Of a stretch of DNA of 64,000 nucleotides, positions 33,643-42,871 are shown in pieces. Both the position numbers and the translations under genes were made by a program. The notes under the pieces were generated by a model, which saw nothing but the letters and a program-made list of their open reading frames with translations, was not told the origin of the DNA and did not search any database. Numbering within the stretch: position 1 is the first letter of the stretch; the number at the start of each line of letters is the position of its first letter. This stretch comes from a bacterium Scap17. GTDB lineage: Bacteria > Pseudomonadota > Gammaproteobacteria > Pseudomonadales > Halomonadaceae. The stretch covers positions 2,728,001-2,792,000 of the forward strand of contig VINJ01000001.1 in the NCBI GenBank assembly GCA_013376735.1, written 5' to 3'.

Positions 33643-35850
33643 ATGACCGCACCTTCCGATGCCGAGGATCGCCGCCCTCCTCGCCCAGAAGGCTCCGACG
33701 ATTCCCGCCAGCCTGATGACAGCTGCCTGCACTCGCGCCTGCAGGAGATGGCGTCACGTCTCGAGACACTTGAAGCCGAGAACCACCTGCTGCGCACCCT
33801 GGTCGACACCCACCCCGACATCCTGTTCATCAAGGATGCCAAGGGACTGTTCCGCTTCGCCAATCGCACCTTGACCGACTTCTACGGTACTACGCTCGAA
33901 GACATCATCGGGCGCGAGGATAGTCATTACACTGGCAATACCGAGCAGAGCCGCTTCTTCCGCCGCAGCGTGGAGCAGGTGCTCAGCAAGTTCGAGCGTG
34001 AGACGGTCTTCGAGGATGCCACCGACGGCACCACCGGCGAGGTCAACCATTTCCGCTCCATCAAGCTGCCCTTCCATGACATTCACGGCCAGCCGCTCGT
34101 CGCCGTTCTGGCACACAACATCACGGCAGAAGTCCGTGAGCATGAGCGCAAGACCCGCCAGATCGATCACATCTATGACACCTCGCTGGAAGGCTTCTGG
34201 GACTGGAATATCCTGACCAGTTCCGTGACGCACAATCGCCGCTGGTCACAGATTCTGGGCATCCCGGAGAGCGAGCTCAGCAACAGCCTGGAAGAATTCG
34301 CAAACCTGCTGCACCCCGAGGACAAGCCCGAGACGATGATCGCCCTCCAGGACTGCATGGCGGGCAAGACGGCCTATTATCACCGTCACCGCATGCTGAC
34401 CCGCGGTGGCGACGTCATCTGGGTGATCGACAAGGGCGATGTCACCGAGCGGGACAGCGAAGGCAATCCGATGCGCATGATCGGCTCGATCACCGATATC
34501 ACGCGTATCGTCGAATCAGAGGCCCTACTGCACCAGCACAGTCGCTTCGACTCGCTGACCAAGCTGGCCAACCGTGCCACGCTGATCGACAGCCTGCAGC
34601 AGGCCATCATCATCACCGATGCCCGTGACACCCACGGCGCACTCATCTTCATCGACCTGGACCACTTCAAGAAGATCAATGACCTGCTGGGGCATACCAC
34701 CGGCGACCACCTGTTGATCGAGGTGGCCCATCGCCTGAGCTCCACGATGCGTGACAGCGATCTGGTGGCGCGCTTCGGTGGGGACGAGTTCGTCATCCTG
34801 GTACAGCCCTTGAGCCACGATCCACAGACTGCCTATCGCGAACTGGATGAGCTGATGGAGCGCCTGCGGCAGGTACTCAACCAACCCTATTCGCTCTCAG
34901 GCCCGCAGTCGCAGCCGCTGCAACATCACAGCTCGGCAAGCCTGGGCAGCATCATGTTCCATGATCGCGATCTGAGCGCCGAGGAGCTCATTCGGCGTGC
35001 GGATATCGCGATGTATCGCGCCAAGGAGGGCGGGCGCAACCAGACCGTCCGCTTTGACCCCAGCATGCGCGTGGAGCTGGAACGCGCCATACAGCTGGAA
35101 AATGACCTGCGCAGCGCCATCGATACCGAAGAGCTGTACCTGGAACTGCAGCCGCAATTCGATCGAGGGCTCAAGCTGGTCGGTGCCGAGTGCCTGTTGC
35201 GCTGGCGACACGCCAAGTTCGGCAATATCTCGCCCTATGAATTCATTCCGCTGGCCGAAAAGAGCCAGCTGATCGACAGCCTCGGCGACTGGGTGCTGAA
35301 GCAGGCCTGCAAGCTGCTGGAGGACTGGCAGAAGGGCACCGCCCTCGCCGGGCTCTATCTGTCGGTCAATGTCAGCGTCAAGCAGCTGGACTCCTCTCAC
35401 TACGTCAGCAACGTCGCCAAGGCACTCAGCCAGCACACGCTGGACCCGCAATATCTGCAGCTGGAGCTGACCGAAAACGTCTTCGCCACCGATATGCCCG
35501 CCACGGTGGCACGCATGCACGAACTACGCTCGCTGGGCCTGCGTCTGTCACTGGATGATTTCGGCACCGGCTTCTCCTCCCTGACCTACATCAAGCACCT
35601 GCCCTTCGATGAGCTCAAGGTCGATCGCAGCTTCGTCAATGATCTCGAGAACGACGAGATCAACCGCCGCATGGTGGACTTCATGGTGCAGCTGGGGCGT
35701 GAGCTGGGCATGTGCGTAGTGGCAGAAGGCGTCGAGACCCCCAGGCAGCGCGATCTGTTACTGGAGATGGGCTGCGATGCCCTGCAGGGTTACCTGATGG
35801 ACAAGCCGATGGCGATCGAGGCATTCACCGCCAGGTATCAGCTCGGATGA
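33643..35850 (+). CDS. PAS-PAS-GGDEF-EAL cyclic-di-GMP signalling protein
   Basis: A 735-residue cytoplasmic protein. A coiled start (residues 30-50) precedes two PAS domains (about 50-165 and 180-295), a GGDEF domain with RFGGDEF near residue 379, and an EAL domain from about residue 475. The GGDEF active site looks intact. In the EAL motif the sequence is AECLLRW, Cys replacing Ala, with Glu-516 and Leu kept; other EAL residues are normal (LDDFGTGFSSL, near 638, and KVDRSFV). It should make and/or break cyclic-di-GMP in response to a PAS-sensed signal. The start at 33643 has AGGAA upstream; an ATG at 33565 is possible. It is separated from nth by 259 bases and likely has its own promoter. 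Confidence 0.94.
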   Translation: MTAPSDAEDRRPPRPEGSDDSRQPDDSCLHSRLQEMASRLETLEAENHLLRTLVDTHPDILFIKDAKGLFRFANRTLTDFYGTTLEDIIGREDSHYTGNTEQSRFFRRSVEQVLSKFERETVFEDATDGTTGEVNHFRSIKLPFHDIHGQPLVAVLAHNITAEVREHERKTRQIDHIYDTSLEGFWDWNILTSSVTHNRRWSQILGIPESELSNSLEEFANLLHPEDKPETMIALQDCMAGKTAYYHRHRMLTRGGDVIWVIDKGDVTERDSEGNPMRMIGSITDITRIVESEALLHQHSRFDSLTKLANRATLIDSLQQAIIITDARDTHGALIFIDLDHFKKINDLLGHTTGDHLLIEVAHRLSSTMRDSDLVARFGGDEFVILVQPLSHDPQTAYRELDELMERLRQVLNQPYSLSGPQSQPLQHHSSASLGSIMFHDRDLSAEELIRRADIAMYRAKEGGRNQTVRFDPSMRVELERAIQLENDLRSAIDTEELYLELQPQFDRGLKLVGAECLLRWRHAKFGNISPYEFIPLAEKSQLIDSLGDWVLKQACKLLEDWQKGTALAGLYLSVNVSVKQLDSSHYVSNVAKALSQHTLDPQYLQLELTENVFATDMPATVARMHELRSLGLRLSLDDFGTGFSSLTYIKHLPFDELKVDRSFVNDLENDEINRRMVDFMVQLGRELGMCVVAEGVETPRQRDLLLEMGCDALQGYLMDKPMAIEAFTARYQLG

Positions 35851-35911
35851 CAGCGCATCCGCGTCTTTCATGGCACACTGGGGCCTCTTTTCTGTCTGGA
35901 CATCATGCGTT

Positions 35912-36199
35912 ATGGAAGACTTCTTCAACTGGATCGGCACCCAGCTCGGTGCCGCCATTCGCTTCATCGTCGAGGGCCTGGGCGGTTTCTTCGCCAACTT
36001 CGATGATGCCCTATCGGGATTCTTCAATGGCTTGACCGGCGAGCTGGGACTTGGCACATCGCTGTTCAGCCTGCTGGGCCTGGCGCTGGGGCTCTATCTG
36101 CTATTCAAGGGCATCACGACGCTGTTGAGAGGCTCCATCATCGGCGGACTATTGATGACCTTCATCGGCCTGACCTTCCTGGGCTGGATGATTGCCTGA
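35912..36199 (+). CDS. Small membrane protein, unknown function
   Basis: A 95-residue protein with an amphipathic N-terminus (MEDFFNWIGTQLGAAIRFIVEGLGGFF) and two hydrophobic segments near residues 50-67 and 74-94, the last ending in LGWMIA. I do not recognise a family. It lies 61 bases after the PAS-GGDEF-EAL gene and is followed by a perfect palindromic terminator, so it may be co-transcribed with it. Confidence 0.65.
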   Translation: MEDFFNWIGTQLGAAIRFIVEGLGGFFANFDDALSGFFNGLTGELGLGTSLFSLLGLALGLYLLFKGITTLLRGSIIGGLLMTFIGLTFLGWMIA

Positions 36200-36279
36200 C
36201 GCGCAATGCCCCTGAAAGCGACGGTCCTGAAGCGATGACCGTGAAGGCGATGCCCTGGCGGGACTTGCGCCAGGCGCGT

Positions 36280-36323
36280 GACATGAAAAAGCCCCTGCCG
36301 ATTGGCAGGGGCTTTTTCATGTC
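36280..36323. terminator. Perfect-palindrome bidirectional terminator
   Basis: A 20-base perfect stem (36280-36299 with 36304-36323), loop GATT, with A5/T5 tracts inside the arms. It sits between convergent genes (35912 gene and pepN), so it can terminate both. The arms share gacatgaaaaagcccc and the GATT loop with 51844-51891. Confidence 0.85.
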
Positions 36324-36385
36324 AGCGGCAGTCATCATTATGTGCGCGATGACTGCCGTCTGTCTCCAAGGGTCAGCTCAGAGGA

Positions 36386-39037
36386 TCAGGCCAGTGCCTT
36401 CTCCACGACTTCATACAGGTTGTTCGAGAGCTTCTCGCCACGGATACGCTCAAGCTCTGCCTTCATCAAGTCCTGACGCTTGGCATCGAAACGCTTGTAG
36501 CGTGTCAGCGGCGTGATGATGCGCGCCGCGATTTCCGGATTCAGTCGATTGAGCTCGATGACCACATCCGCCAGCAGACGATAGCCTTCGCCATCGAGAC
36601 GGTGGAAGTTGACGCGGTTCTGGCCGGCGAAGGCGCCGATCAAGGCACGCACCTTGTTGGGGTTGGTCAACGAGAATGCCGGATGCTCCATCAGGAAGCG
36701 CACGCGGTCCAGCACATCGGCCTGCGGACGCGTGACCTGAATAGAGAACCACTGGTCCATCACCAGCGGATCATGCGACCAACGCTCGGCGAAGGACTTG
36801 AGCGCCGGGTCACCCAGATCGGTGCGTGAGGAGTGCACCAGCATCGTCAGCGCGGCACGCACATCGGTCATGTTGTGGGCCGCCGCCAGCTGGGCCTGGG
36901 CCAGACGCACGCCCTCCTCGTCCTCGATGCTCATCAGATAGCTGAGCGCGGCATTCTTGAGGCTGCGACGCGCCATCTGCTCGAAGGTCGGCGCGTAGTC
37001 GCCCTGCTGCGCATTGGCGTGATAGAGCGCCACGAAATCGTCGCGCAGCGCACTGGCCAGCTGCGCCTTGGCGGTCTTGCGCGCCCAGTGGATGGCATCG
37101 ACATCGACGACACTCTGCTGCTCGGCGATATAGGCCTCCGAAGGCAGCGTCAGCATCTCGGCCAGCACCGCACGATCGGAAGTGTCGCTCTGGAGAAGGA
37201 AGCGATAGGCGGCCAGCAGGCGCTCATCCAGCTGGGCCTCGTGCTCGCCACGCTGCCAGGCCGCCATCAGGTCTTCAAGCGCTGCCATGGCCAGACGCTG
37301 GCCGGCATCCCAGCGGTTGAAGCCATCGCTGTCGTGCTGCATCAGGAAGGCCAGCTGCTCACGGCTGTAGTCAAAGGCCAGCTTGACCGGCGCAGAGAAG
37401 CCACGCAGCAGCGACGGCACCGGCTCGGCATCGCCGGCAAGGCCGGTGAAGACGAAGGTCTGCTCGGCCTCGGTCAGCTCCAGTACGGTTTCCGTGCCCA
37501 GCGCTTCGCCATCGAGGGTCAGCGTGAGATCGCTGCCATCGGCGCCGACCAGCCCCATGCGCACCGGAATCACCAGCGGCAGCTTCTCCGCCTGCCCTGG
37601 CGTGGGCGGCGTGGACTGACGCAGCGTGAGGGAATAGGTGCCAGCCTGGGCATCGAAGGCGCCACTGGCGGCGATGTTCGGCGTTCCGGCCTGGGAGTAC
37701 CAGCGCATGAACTGGCTGAAGTCGCGGCCGGAGGCTTCGCTCATCGCGCTGATGAAGTCCTCGATGGTGGCGGCGCTGCCATCGTTGCGCGCGAAGTAGA
37801 GATCACTGCCACGGCGGAAGGCCTCTCCCCCGAGCAGATTGGCAACCATGCGCACCACTTCGGAGCCCTTCTCGTAGATGGTCAGGGTGTAGAAGTTGGA
37901 AATCTCGATATAGGAGGCCGGGCGCACCGGGTGTGCGGTGGGGCCGGCATCTTCGGCGAACTGCGCGGTACGCAGCATGGCGACGTCTTCGATACGCTTG
38001 ACCGGCGCCGAGTTCATGTCGGCGGAGAAGGTCTGGTCACGATAGACGGTGAAGCCTTCCTTCAGGGACAGCTGGAACCAGTCACGGCAGGTGACACGGT
38101 TGCCCGACCAGTTGTGGAAGTACTCATGCGCGACCACCCCTTCGACGCGCTGGAAGGCGGCGTCGGTGGTGGTATCGGGGTTGGCCAGCACGCAGGCGCT
38201 GTTGAAGATGTTGAGGCCCTTGTTCTCCATCGCGCCCATGTTGAAGTCGTTGACTGCGACGATCATGAAGATGTCGAGATCGTATTCTCGACCGTAGACT
38301 TCCTCATCCCACTTCATGGAGGCCTTGAGGGAGTTCATGGCGTGCTGGGTCTTGTCGAGATTTTCCGGCTCGACCCAGATTTCCAGAGCGACGTCACGGC
38401 CACTCATGGTGGTGAAGCTGTCGTCATGCTTGACCAGGTCACCCGCCACCAGCGCGAACAGATAGCACGGCTTGGGGTGCGGGTCCTGCCAGGTGACGAA
38501 GTGACGACCGCCCTCGCGCTCGCCACGCTCGATGGGATTGCCGTTGGAGAGCAGGATCGGGTAGCTGTCCTTGTCGGCGATGATGGTGGTGGTGAACACC
38601 GACATCACGTCCGGGCGGTCCGGGTAGTAGGTGATGCGACGGAAGCCTTCGGCCTCGCACTGGGTGCAGAACATGCCCGAGGACACATAAAGCCCCTCCA
38701 GCGCGGTATTCGCGGCCGGATCGATCACCACCACCGTCTCGAGCTCACAGCGGGCCGGCAGGCCGGCCAGCGTCAGGTGAGTCTCGTCGAGCTTGTATTC
38801 GTCGCGGCCAAGCGCTCGCCCATCGACACGCACGGATTCCAGCGTCAGATGCTCGCCATTGAGCACCAGCGGCGGCGTGGCATCACTGCCCACGGCGGCA
38901 TCGGGATTGGCCTCGAGGGTCAGCACGGTCGTCACACGGGTCGCGGACGGTGCCAGATCAAACGTCAGGCGGATGTCCAGCACACGCCAGGCGGGTGCCT
39001 GATAATCGGCCAGATGAATCGCAGCAGGTTGTGACAT
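36386..39037 (-). CDS. pepN: Aminopeptidase N
   Basis: An 883-residue M1-family zinc aminopeptidase. The zinc motif HEYFHNW is at residues 304-310, with the second Glu in LKEGFTVYRDQ; the exopeptidase motif GAMENKGLNIFN is at about 268. The C-terminal two-thirds form the superhelical DUF3458 domains, ending NNLYEVVEKALA. Length and motifs match E. coli PepN (870). It removes N-terminal residues from peptides in the cytoplasm. The start at 39037 removes an unsupported 27-residue extension. Confidence 0.97.
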   Translation of the reverse strand: MSQPAAIHLADYQAPAWRVLDIRLTFDLAPSATRVTTVLTLEANPDAAVGSDATPPLVLNGEHLTLESVRVDGRALGRDEYKLDETHLTLAGLPARCELETVVVIDPAANTALEGLYVSSGMFCTQCEAEGFRRITYYPDRPDVMSVFTTTIIADKDSYPILLSNGNPIERGEREGGRHFVTWQDPHPKPCYLFALVAGDLVKHDDSFTTMSGRDVALEIWVEPENLDKTQHAMNSLKASMKWDEEVYGREYDLDIFMIVAVNDFNMGAMENKGLNIFNSACVLANPDTTTDAAFQRVEGVVAHEYFHNWSGNRVTCRDWFQLSLKEGFTVYRDQTFSADMNSAPVKRIEDVAMLRTAQFAEDAGPTAHPVRPASYIEISNFYTLTIYEKGSEVVRMVANLLGGEAFRRGSDLYFARNDGSAATIEDFISAMSEASGRDFSQFMRWYSQAGTPNIAASGAFDAQAGTYSLTLRQSTPPTPGQAEKLPLVIPVRMGLVGADGSDLTLTLDGEALGTETVLELTEAEQTFVFTGLAGDAEPVPSLLRGFSAPVKLAFDYSREQLAFLMQHDSDGFNRWDAGQRLAMAALEDLMAAWQRGEHEAQLDERLLAAYRFLLQSDTSDRAVLAEMLTLPSEAYIAEQQSVVDVDAIHWARKTAKAQLASALRDDFVALYHANAQQGDYAPTFEQMARRSLKNAALSYLMSIEDEEGVRLAQAQLAAAHNMTDVRAALTMLVHSSRTDLGDPALKSFAERWSHDPLVMDQWFSIQVTRPQADVLDRVRFLMEHPAFSLTNPNKVRALIGAFAGQNRVNFHRLDGEGYRLLADVVIELNRLNPEIAARIITPLTRYKRFDAKRQDLMKAELERIRGEKLSNNLYEVVEKALA

Positions 39038-39136
39038 CAAAGACTCCGCAATCAGCGCCGCGGGAGAGGGCTCCTCACGGCAGAAAGACAGCGGACAGCG
39101 AGGGAGCAGACACCTCACCTGCCCGCGATGAAGCGC

Positions 39137-39562
39137 TCATTCGCGCGGAAGGGATTCGCCACTGACGGCAAGGTTCGCCCCCTCGCCCTTGGGCTCCGGG
39201 CGCGTCGCCAACCAGAGTGCCAGCAGCGACAGGAAGACCAGCAGCGAGACCTTGACGGCCAGCACTGAGACGGTGAACAGGATGATCAGCATCGAGACGG
39301 CCAGCATGCTGACCGCCATGATGCGGGCGCGCAGCGGAATGGCGCGTTCGCGCTCCCAGGCCACCAGTGTCGGCCCGATCTGGGGATGTTCCCGGATGTA
39401 GCGCGCAAAGCGCGGTGAACCTCGGCTGGCACAGGCCAGCGCCAGCAGCATGAAGACGGTGGTGGGCAGCAGCGGCAGAAACATGCCAGCGAAGCCGATG
39501 CCGAAGAACAACCAGGCCAGGCCAAGCCAGCAGATACGCTTCATGCGCCGAAAGATCATCAT
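39137..39562 (-). CDS. DUF454 (YbaN-like) inner-membrane protein
   Basis: A 141-residue protein with three hydrophobic segments and the family pattern LAWLFFGIGFAGMFLPLLPTTVFMLLALACASRGSPRF. YbaN/DUF454 proteins have no proven role; some relatives neighbour haem or DNA-repair genes. GAGGATT precedes the ATG at 39562. It ends about 100 bases before pepN, which is in the same direction, so it could be transcribed with pepN. Confidence 0.9.
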   Translation of the reverse strand: MMIFRRMKRICWLGLAWLFFGIGFAGMFLPLLPTTVFMLLALACASRGSPRFARYIREHPQIGPTLVAWERERAIPLRARIMAVSMLAVSMLIILFTVSVLAVKVSLLVFLSLLALWLATRPEPKGEGANLAVSGESLPRE

Positions 39563-39759
39563 GTCGAATCCTCACCACCTGCGGTCACACACCTTGTGCT
39601 TCCTGCTATCAGTCAAACGCCAAGTCGTGCATGGGAAAAGTACTTTCTGACTATCCGCCTGATAGCAACTGCGTGCATGGTAACGGGCTTGCCGATATCG
39701 CGAAAGGCCACGCCCCCGCCAGGGGGCGTGGACCGGTGTCTGCGCCGGATTCGACGCCG

Positions 39760-39804
39760 CAGTCGGGCTGCGCTCAGTCGGGCTGCGCTCAGTCGGGCTG
39801 CGCC
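39760..39804. repeat. Three tandem 15-base repeats across the glycerate kinase stop
   Basis: The unit cagtcgggctgcgct occurs at 39760, 39775 and 39790 (third copy with one change). Read on the minus strand, the first unit encodes AQPD, the real end of the glycerate kinase, and includes its TGA. The next copy repeats the same end and stop. Confidence 0.9.
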
Positions 39805-41000
39805 AACTGCCAGAGACGCATGATGGCCTCGCAGCGGTCAGCCAGCAGCTCCGGGGTGCGCGCCAGCGCCTGCTCAAGCGGCATGGCACTGTCACACAGC
39901 GTGAAGACGGCACTGACCCCTTCATCATGGGCGGCTTGCCAGCCCTCGGCCAGTCGCCCCGCCAACACGATGGCGGGCACCCCGGCGACTCGCGCGGCTC
40001 GCGCCGCACCGATGGGGGTCTTGCCGCCCAGGCTCTGGCCATCCAGACCGCCTTCCCCGGTGATCAGCAGATCACAGCCCACCAGACGCTCGCTCACCTT
40101 GAGGCGCTCCATCACCAGCTCGATGCCCGGGCGCAATTCACCATGCAACCAGGCCGCCACCGCGAAGCCCATGCCGCCTGCAGCCCCTGCACCGGCCAGC
40201 TGTTGCTGATCCGCACCCAGCACTTCAGCGCTGAGGCGAGCGAAGTGGGCCAGTGCCGCATCCAGCTCCTCGACCACCGCGGCATCGGCGCCCTTCTGCG
40301 GGCCGAACACGGCGCTCGCGCCGCGCGGGCCACACAGGGGGTTGTCGACATCGACCGCGGCAGACACCTTGAGGTTGGCCAGGCGTGGGTCCAGCGCAGT
40401 GACGTCAAGGCTCGCCAGACGCGCGAGGGCCGCGCCTCCCGCGGGCAGCTCTTCCCCCTCAGCGTCGAGCAGACGCAGCCCGAGCGCGCGCAGCATGCCG
40501 CTGCCGCCATCGTTGGTGGCGCTGCCGCCCAGCGTGATGATCAACCGCTCGGCACCGGCGTCCAGCGCCGCCAGGATCAGCTCGCCCACGCCATGCGTAT
40601 CGGCGACCCGCGCGTCGCGCTCATCAAGGCTGACCAGATGCAGGCCACTGGCTTCGGCCAGCTCGACGATGGCCGTGCGGCTACCCGGCTGCCAGCCCCA
40701 CTGGGCGGTGACCTCACGTCCAAGCGGATCTCGCACCTGAGCGCTGCGCGCCTCGATGGGGTCTGCTTCACTGGCTGCCGCCAACAACGCCGCCAACGTG
40801 CCCTCACCGCCATCGCCCAGCGGGCAGAGGTCGATCTGTGCCTCGGGCAGTACCCGGCGAACACCACGCGCCATGGCGTCGGCGGCATCACTGGCTGCCA
40901 GAGCTTCCTTGAAGCTGTCAGGAGCAATCAACAGGCGCGGCGCACCGGCAGAATTTGAGGAACCAGAAGTAGCGGAGACAGCAGCAGCGGAGACAGTCAT
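39789..41000 (-). CDS. Glycerate kinase (GlxK/GarK family)
   Basis: A 403-residue kinase of the type 1 glycerate kinase family, phosphorylating D-glycerate in the cytoplasm. Family motifs: LLIAPDSFKEALAASDAADAMARG near the start, PLGDGGEGTLAAL, ITLGGSATNDGGSGMLRALG, and GAAGGMGFAVAAWL with LLITGEGGLDGQS. It has a short low-complexity N-terminal extension (MTVSAAAVSATSGSSNSAG), so the true start could be 20 residues later. The stop lies in a 15-base tandem repeat. No glyoxylate or glycerate pathway genes are adjacent. Confidence 0.92.
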   Translation of the reverse strand: MTVSAAAVSATSGSSNSAGAPRLLIAPDSFKEALAASDAADAMARGVRRVLPEAQIDLCPLGDGGEGTLAALLAAASEADPIEARSAQVRDPLGREVTAQWGWQPGSRTAIVELAEASGLHLVSLDERDARVADTHGVGELILAALDAGAERLIITLGGSATNDGGSGMLRALGLRLLDAEGEELPAGGAALARLASLDVTALDPRLANLKVSAAVDVDNPLCGPRGASAVFGPQKGADAAVVEELDAALAHFARLSAEVLGADQQQLAGAGAAGGMGFAVAAWLHGELRPGIELVMERLKVSERLVGCDLLITGEGGLDGQSLGGKTPIGAARAARVAGVPAIVLAGRLAEGWQAAHDEGVSAVFTLCDSAMPLEQALARTPELLADRCEAIMRLWQLAQPD

Positions 41001-41104
41001 GCAGACATTCCTTGTCGAAGGTGAAGGAGCGAATGGGGTGACTCAGTGCAAGATATTCCCATGATACGCTGTCATTGGTGCCATGCGGGACCCTGAAACG
41101 CAAA

Positions 41105-41135
41105 CTGCCACCCGTCGGTCTCCCGAGGGTGGCAG
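41105..41135 (-). terminator. Terminator-like hairpin after S1-domain gene
   Basis: The arms ctgccaccc and gggtggcag plus four inner pairs form a stem. On the minus strand it is followed by tttgcgttt. Confidence 0.55.
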
Positions 41136-41160
41136 TGGCAGCTCAGGCTGACAGTGGCGC

Positions 41161-42003
41161 TTACTTGACCAGACGCGTCTCGGTGGGCGCCAGCGTGACC
41201 TTGCCTTCGCGCTTCAGGTGACCGATGGCGCGCTTGAAGTTGGCCTTGCTGGCACCGAAGGCTTCACTGATGGCTTCCGGCTCGCTCTTGTCGCCCAGCG
41301 GCAGCACGCCCTGACTGGCTTCCAGCGCGGCCAGAATGCGGTCCGCCAGCTGCTGATGGCCAGCCGGGCCCGGCGCCTGCGGCGTGAGATCGATATTGCC
41401 GTTGCCGTCATTCTTCAACACCCACAGACGCAGACGGTTGCCGATGCGCAGACGCGTGAAGATACGGTCGTGGTGCACCAGGCCCCAATGGGCGTTGTCG
41501 ATGATGATCTTCATGCCCAGGTCGGTGCGCGCAGCGACCAGACCGGAGACTTCCTGGCCCACCGCGTAGGTGGCCGGGGTCTTGTCGAGCCAGCGATCCA
41601 GTCGCATCGAGGCGACCATGCGGTCACTGTGCTTGTCGAGACCGACGTGCACCATGGCGAACTGACCGGCCTTGAGCTCACGCTTGCGCTCGCCGTAGGG
41701 CAGCAGCAGATCCTTGCCCAGGCCATTGTCGAGGAAGGTGCCGATATCATTGACCTCGACCACCTTGAGCGCGGCGAATTCACCGACCATGGCACGCGGA
41801 TAGCGCGTAGTGGCCAGCAGGCGGTCTTCATCATCGAGGCTGACGAAGACGTCGACTTCGTCACCGATGTCGGCCCCCGCCGGAATGAAAGGTGTCGGCA
41901 GCAGGATTTCCCCGCGATCTCCACCATCAAGGAAGACGCCGAAGCCGACCCGCTTGGTGATCGTCAGGGTGTTGCGCTGGCCGATAGCGAGCGGAGCAGA
42001 CAT
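41161..42003 (-). CDS. S1-domain RNA-binding protein, CvfB/YitL-like
   Basis: A 280-residue protein with S1-like beta-barrels and a winged-helix end, in the order known for CvfB (YitL): three S1-type domains (residues 5-60, 65-125, 140-205), then the winged helix (GDKSEPEAISEAFGASKANFKRAIGHLKREGKV). The first segment is LTITKRVGFGVFLDGGDRGEILLP. In Staphylococcus CvfB affects virulence gene expression; in Gram-negatives the role is unknown. AGAGGT precedes the ATG at 42003. Confidence 0.9.
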   Translation of the reverse strand: MSAPLAIGQRNTLTITKRVGFGVFLDGGDRGEILLPTPFIPAGADIGDEVDVFVSLDDEDRLLATTRYPRAMVGEFAALKVVEVNDIGTFLDNGLGKDLLLPYGERKRELKAGQFAMVHVGLDKHSDRMVASMRLDRWLDKTPATYAVGQEVSGLVAARTDLGMKIIIDNAHWGLVHHDRIFTRLRIGNRLRLWVLKNDGNGNIDLTPQAPGPAGHQQLADRILAALEASQGVLPLGDKSEPEAISEAFGASKANFKRAIGHLKREGKVTLAPTETRLVK

Positions 42004-42304
42004 ATAACCTCTCTTTGCGCGTAGGCGGGTGCCGTAGCGGCCCGCATGGCGCAGATATCACGTACGAATAGGGTGAAACGCTTTGAAAGCGACGCGTCCG
42101 GTCGTCTCGAGTGATGCACCGAGCTGGACGAACGTAGCCCCAGCGACGAGACATGACGCTTTCAAAGCGAATCCGTTGATCCAGAAAACATGCGAGTCAG
42201 TGACTCTCACGACACCGCAAATGAGCGAGTCAAACGAAGACAGCACCGCACGCCGATAGCGAACGGTGCTGATAATGGCGACCGCCAGTCACTTGCGCGC
42301 TGGA
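42004..42304. other. Intergenic region with paired 13-base palindromes
   Basis: 301 bases between the S1-domain and yajQ genes (same strand). CGCTTTGAAAGCG at 42079-42091 and CGCTTTCAAAGCG at 42157-42169 are each self-complementary around one central base and are reverse complements of each other, with centres 78 bases apart. They could be operator sites or could pair into one long hairpin. A 62-codon open frame (42058-42246, minus) is not convincing. Confidence 0.6.
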
Positions 42305-42793
42305 TCAGTCGCGGAAGTTGTTGAACTGCAGCGGCAGCTCGATACTCTCATCGCCCTTGAGCAGTGCCATGGCGCCCTGCAGGTCGTCACGCTTCTTGCC
42401 GGTGACGCGGACCTTCTCGCCCTGGATCTGCGCCTGGACCTTGAGCTTGGCATCCTTGAGCGCCTTGACGATCTTCTTGGCGGTCGGCTGGTCCAGTCCC
42501 TGACGCAGCACCAGCTGCTGACGGGCACGCACGCCAGCGGTGTCGGCGTCCTTCTCTTCCAGGCAGCGCACGTCGATGCCGCGCGCGATCAGACGGCCCT
42601 TGAGCAGTTCGACCATCTGACGCAACTGGAAATCGGCATCGGCTTCCAGATTGACGTTCTCTTCCTTCTCGAGTTCGAAGCTGGCAGTCACGCCCTTGAA
42701 ATCGAAGCGCGTCGCGAGTTCGCGATTGGCCTGATCGACGGCATTCTGAACCTCGTGCTTGTCGAGTTCGGAGACAATATCGAATGACGGCAT
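42305..42793 (-). CDS. yajQ: YajQ-family nucleotide-binding protein
   Basis: A 162-residue protein that matches YajQ (UPF0234) from end to end: MPSFDIVSELDKHEVQNAVDQANRE, TRFDFKGV, the central LRQGLDQPTAKKIVKALKD, and KRDDLQGAMALLK, ending LQFNNFRD. Family knowledge: relatives bind cyclic-di-GMP (in Xanthomonas, controlling transcription), nucleotides or RNA. The length is standard (about 163). This may link it to the PAS-GGDEF-EAL protein at 33.6 kb, which is speculation. Confidence 0.97.
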   Translation of the reverse strand: MPSFDIVSELDKHEVQNAVDQANRELATRFDFKGVTASFELEKEENVNLEADADFQLRQMVELLKGRLIARGIDVRCLEEKDADTAGVRARQQLVLRQGLDQPTAKKIVKALKDAKLKVQAQIQGEKVRVTGKKRDDLQGAMALLKGDESIELPLQFNNFRD

Positions 42794-42871
42794 GGGAGCG
42801 ATTCCTTTGAAGCCATGAAGAATAAACAGCGCATCCTAGCCCATGGGGGCCACGCGCGCCATGCCCCCGGC

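Noticed and set aside
36833-39034. 733-codon plus-strand frame opposite pepN
   Set aside because: Antisense shadow; pepN has HEYFHNW and GAMEN motifs, so the opposite frame is not a gene.
42058-42246. 62-codon open frame over the paired palindromes
   Set aside because: No ribosome site, no family, and it coincides with symmetric DNA elements better read as regulatory.
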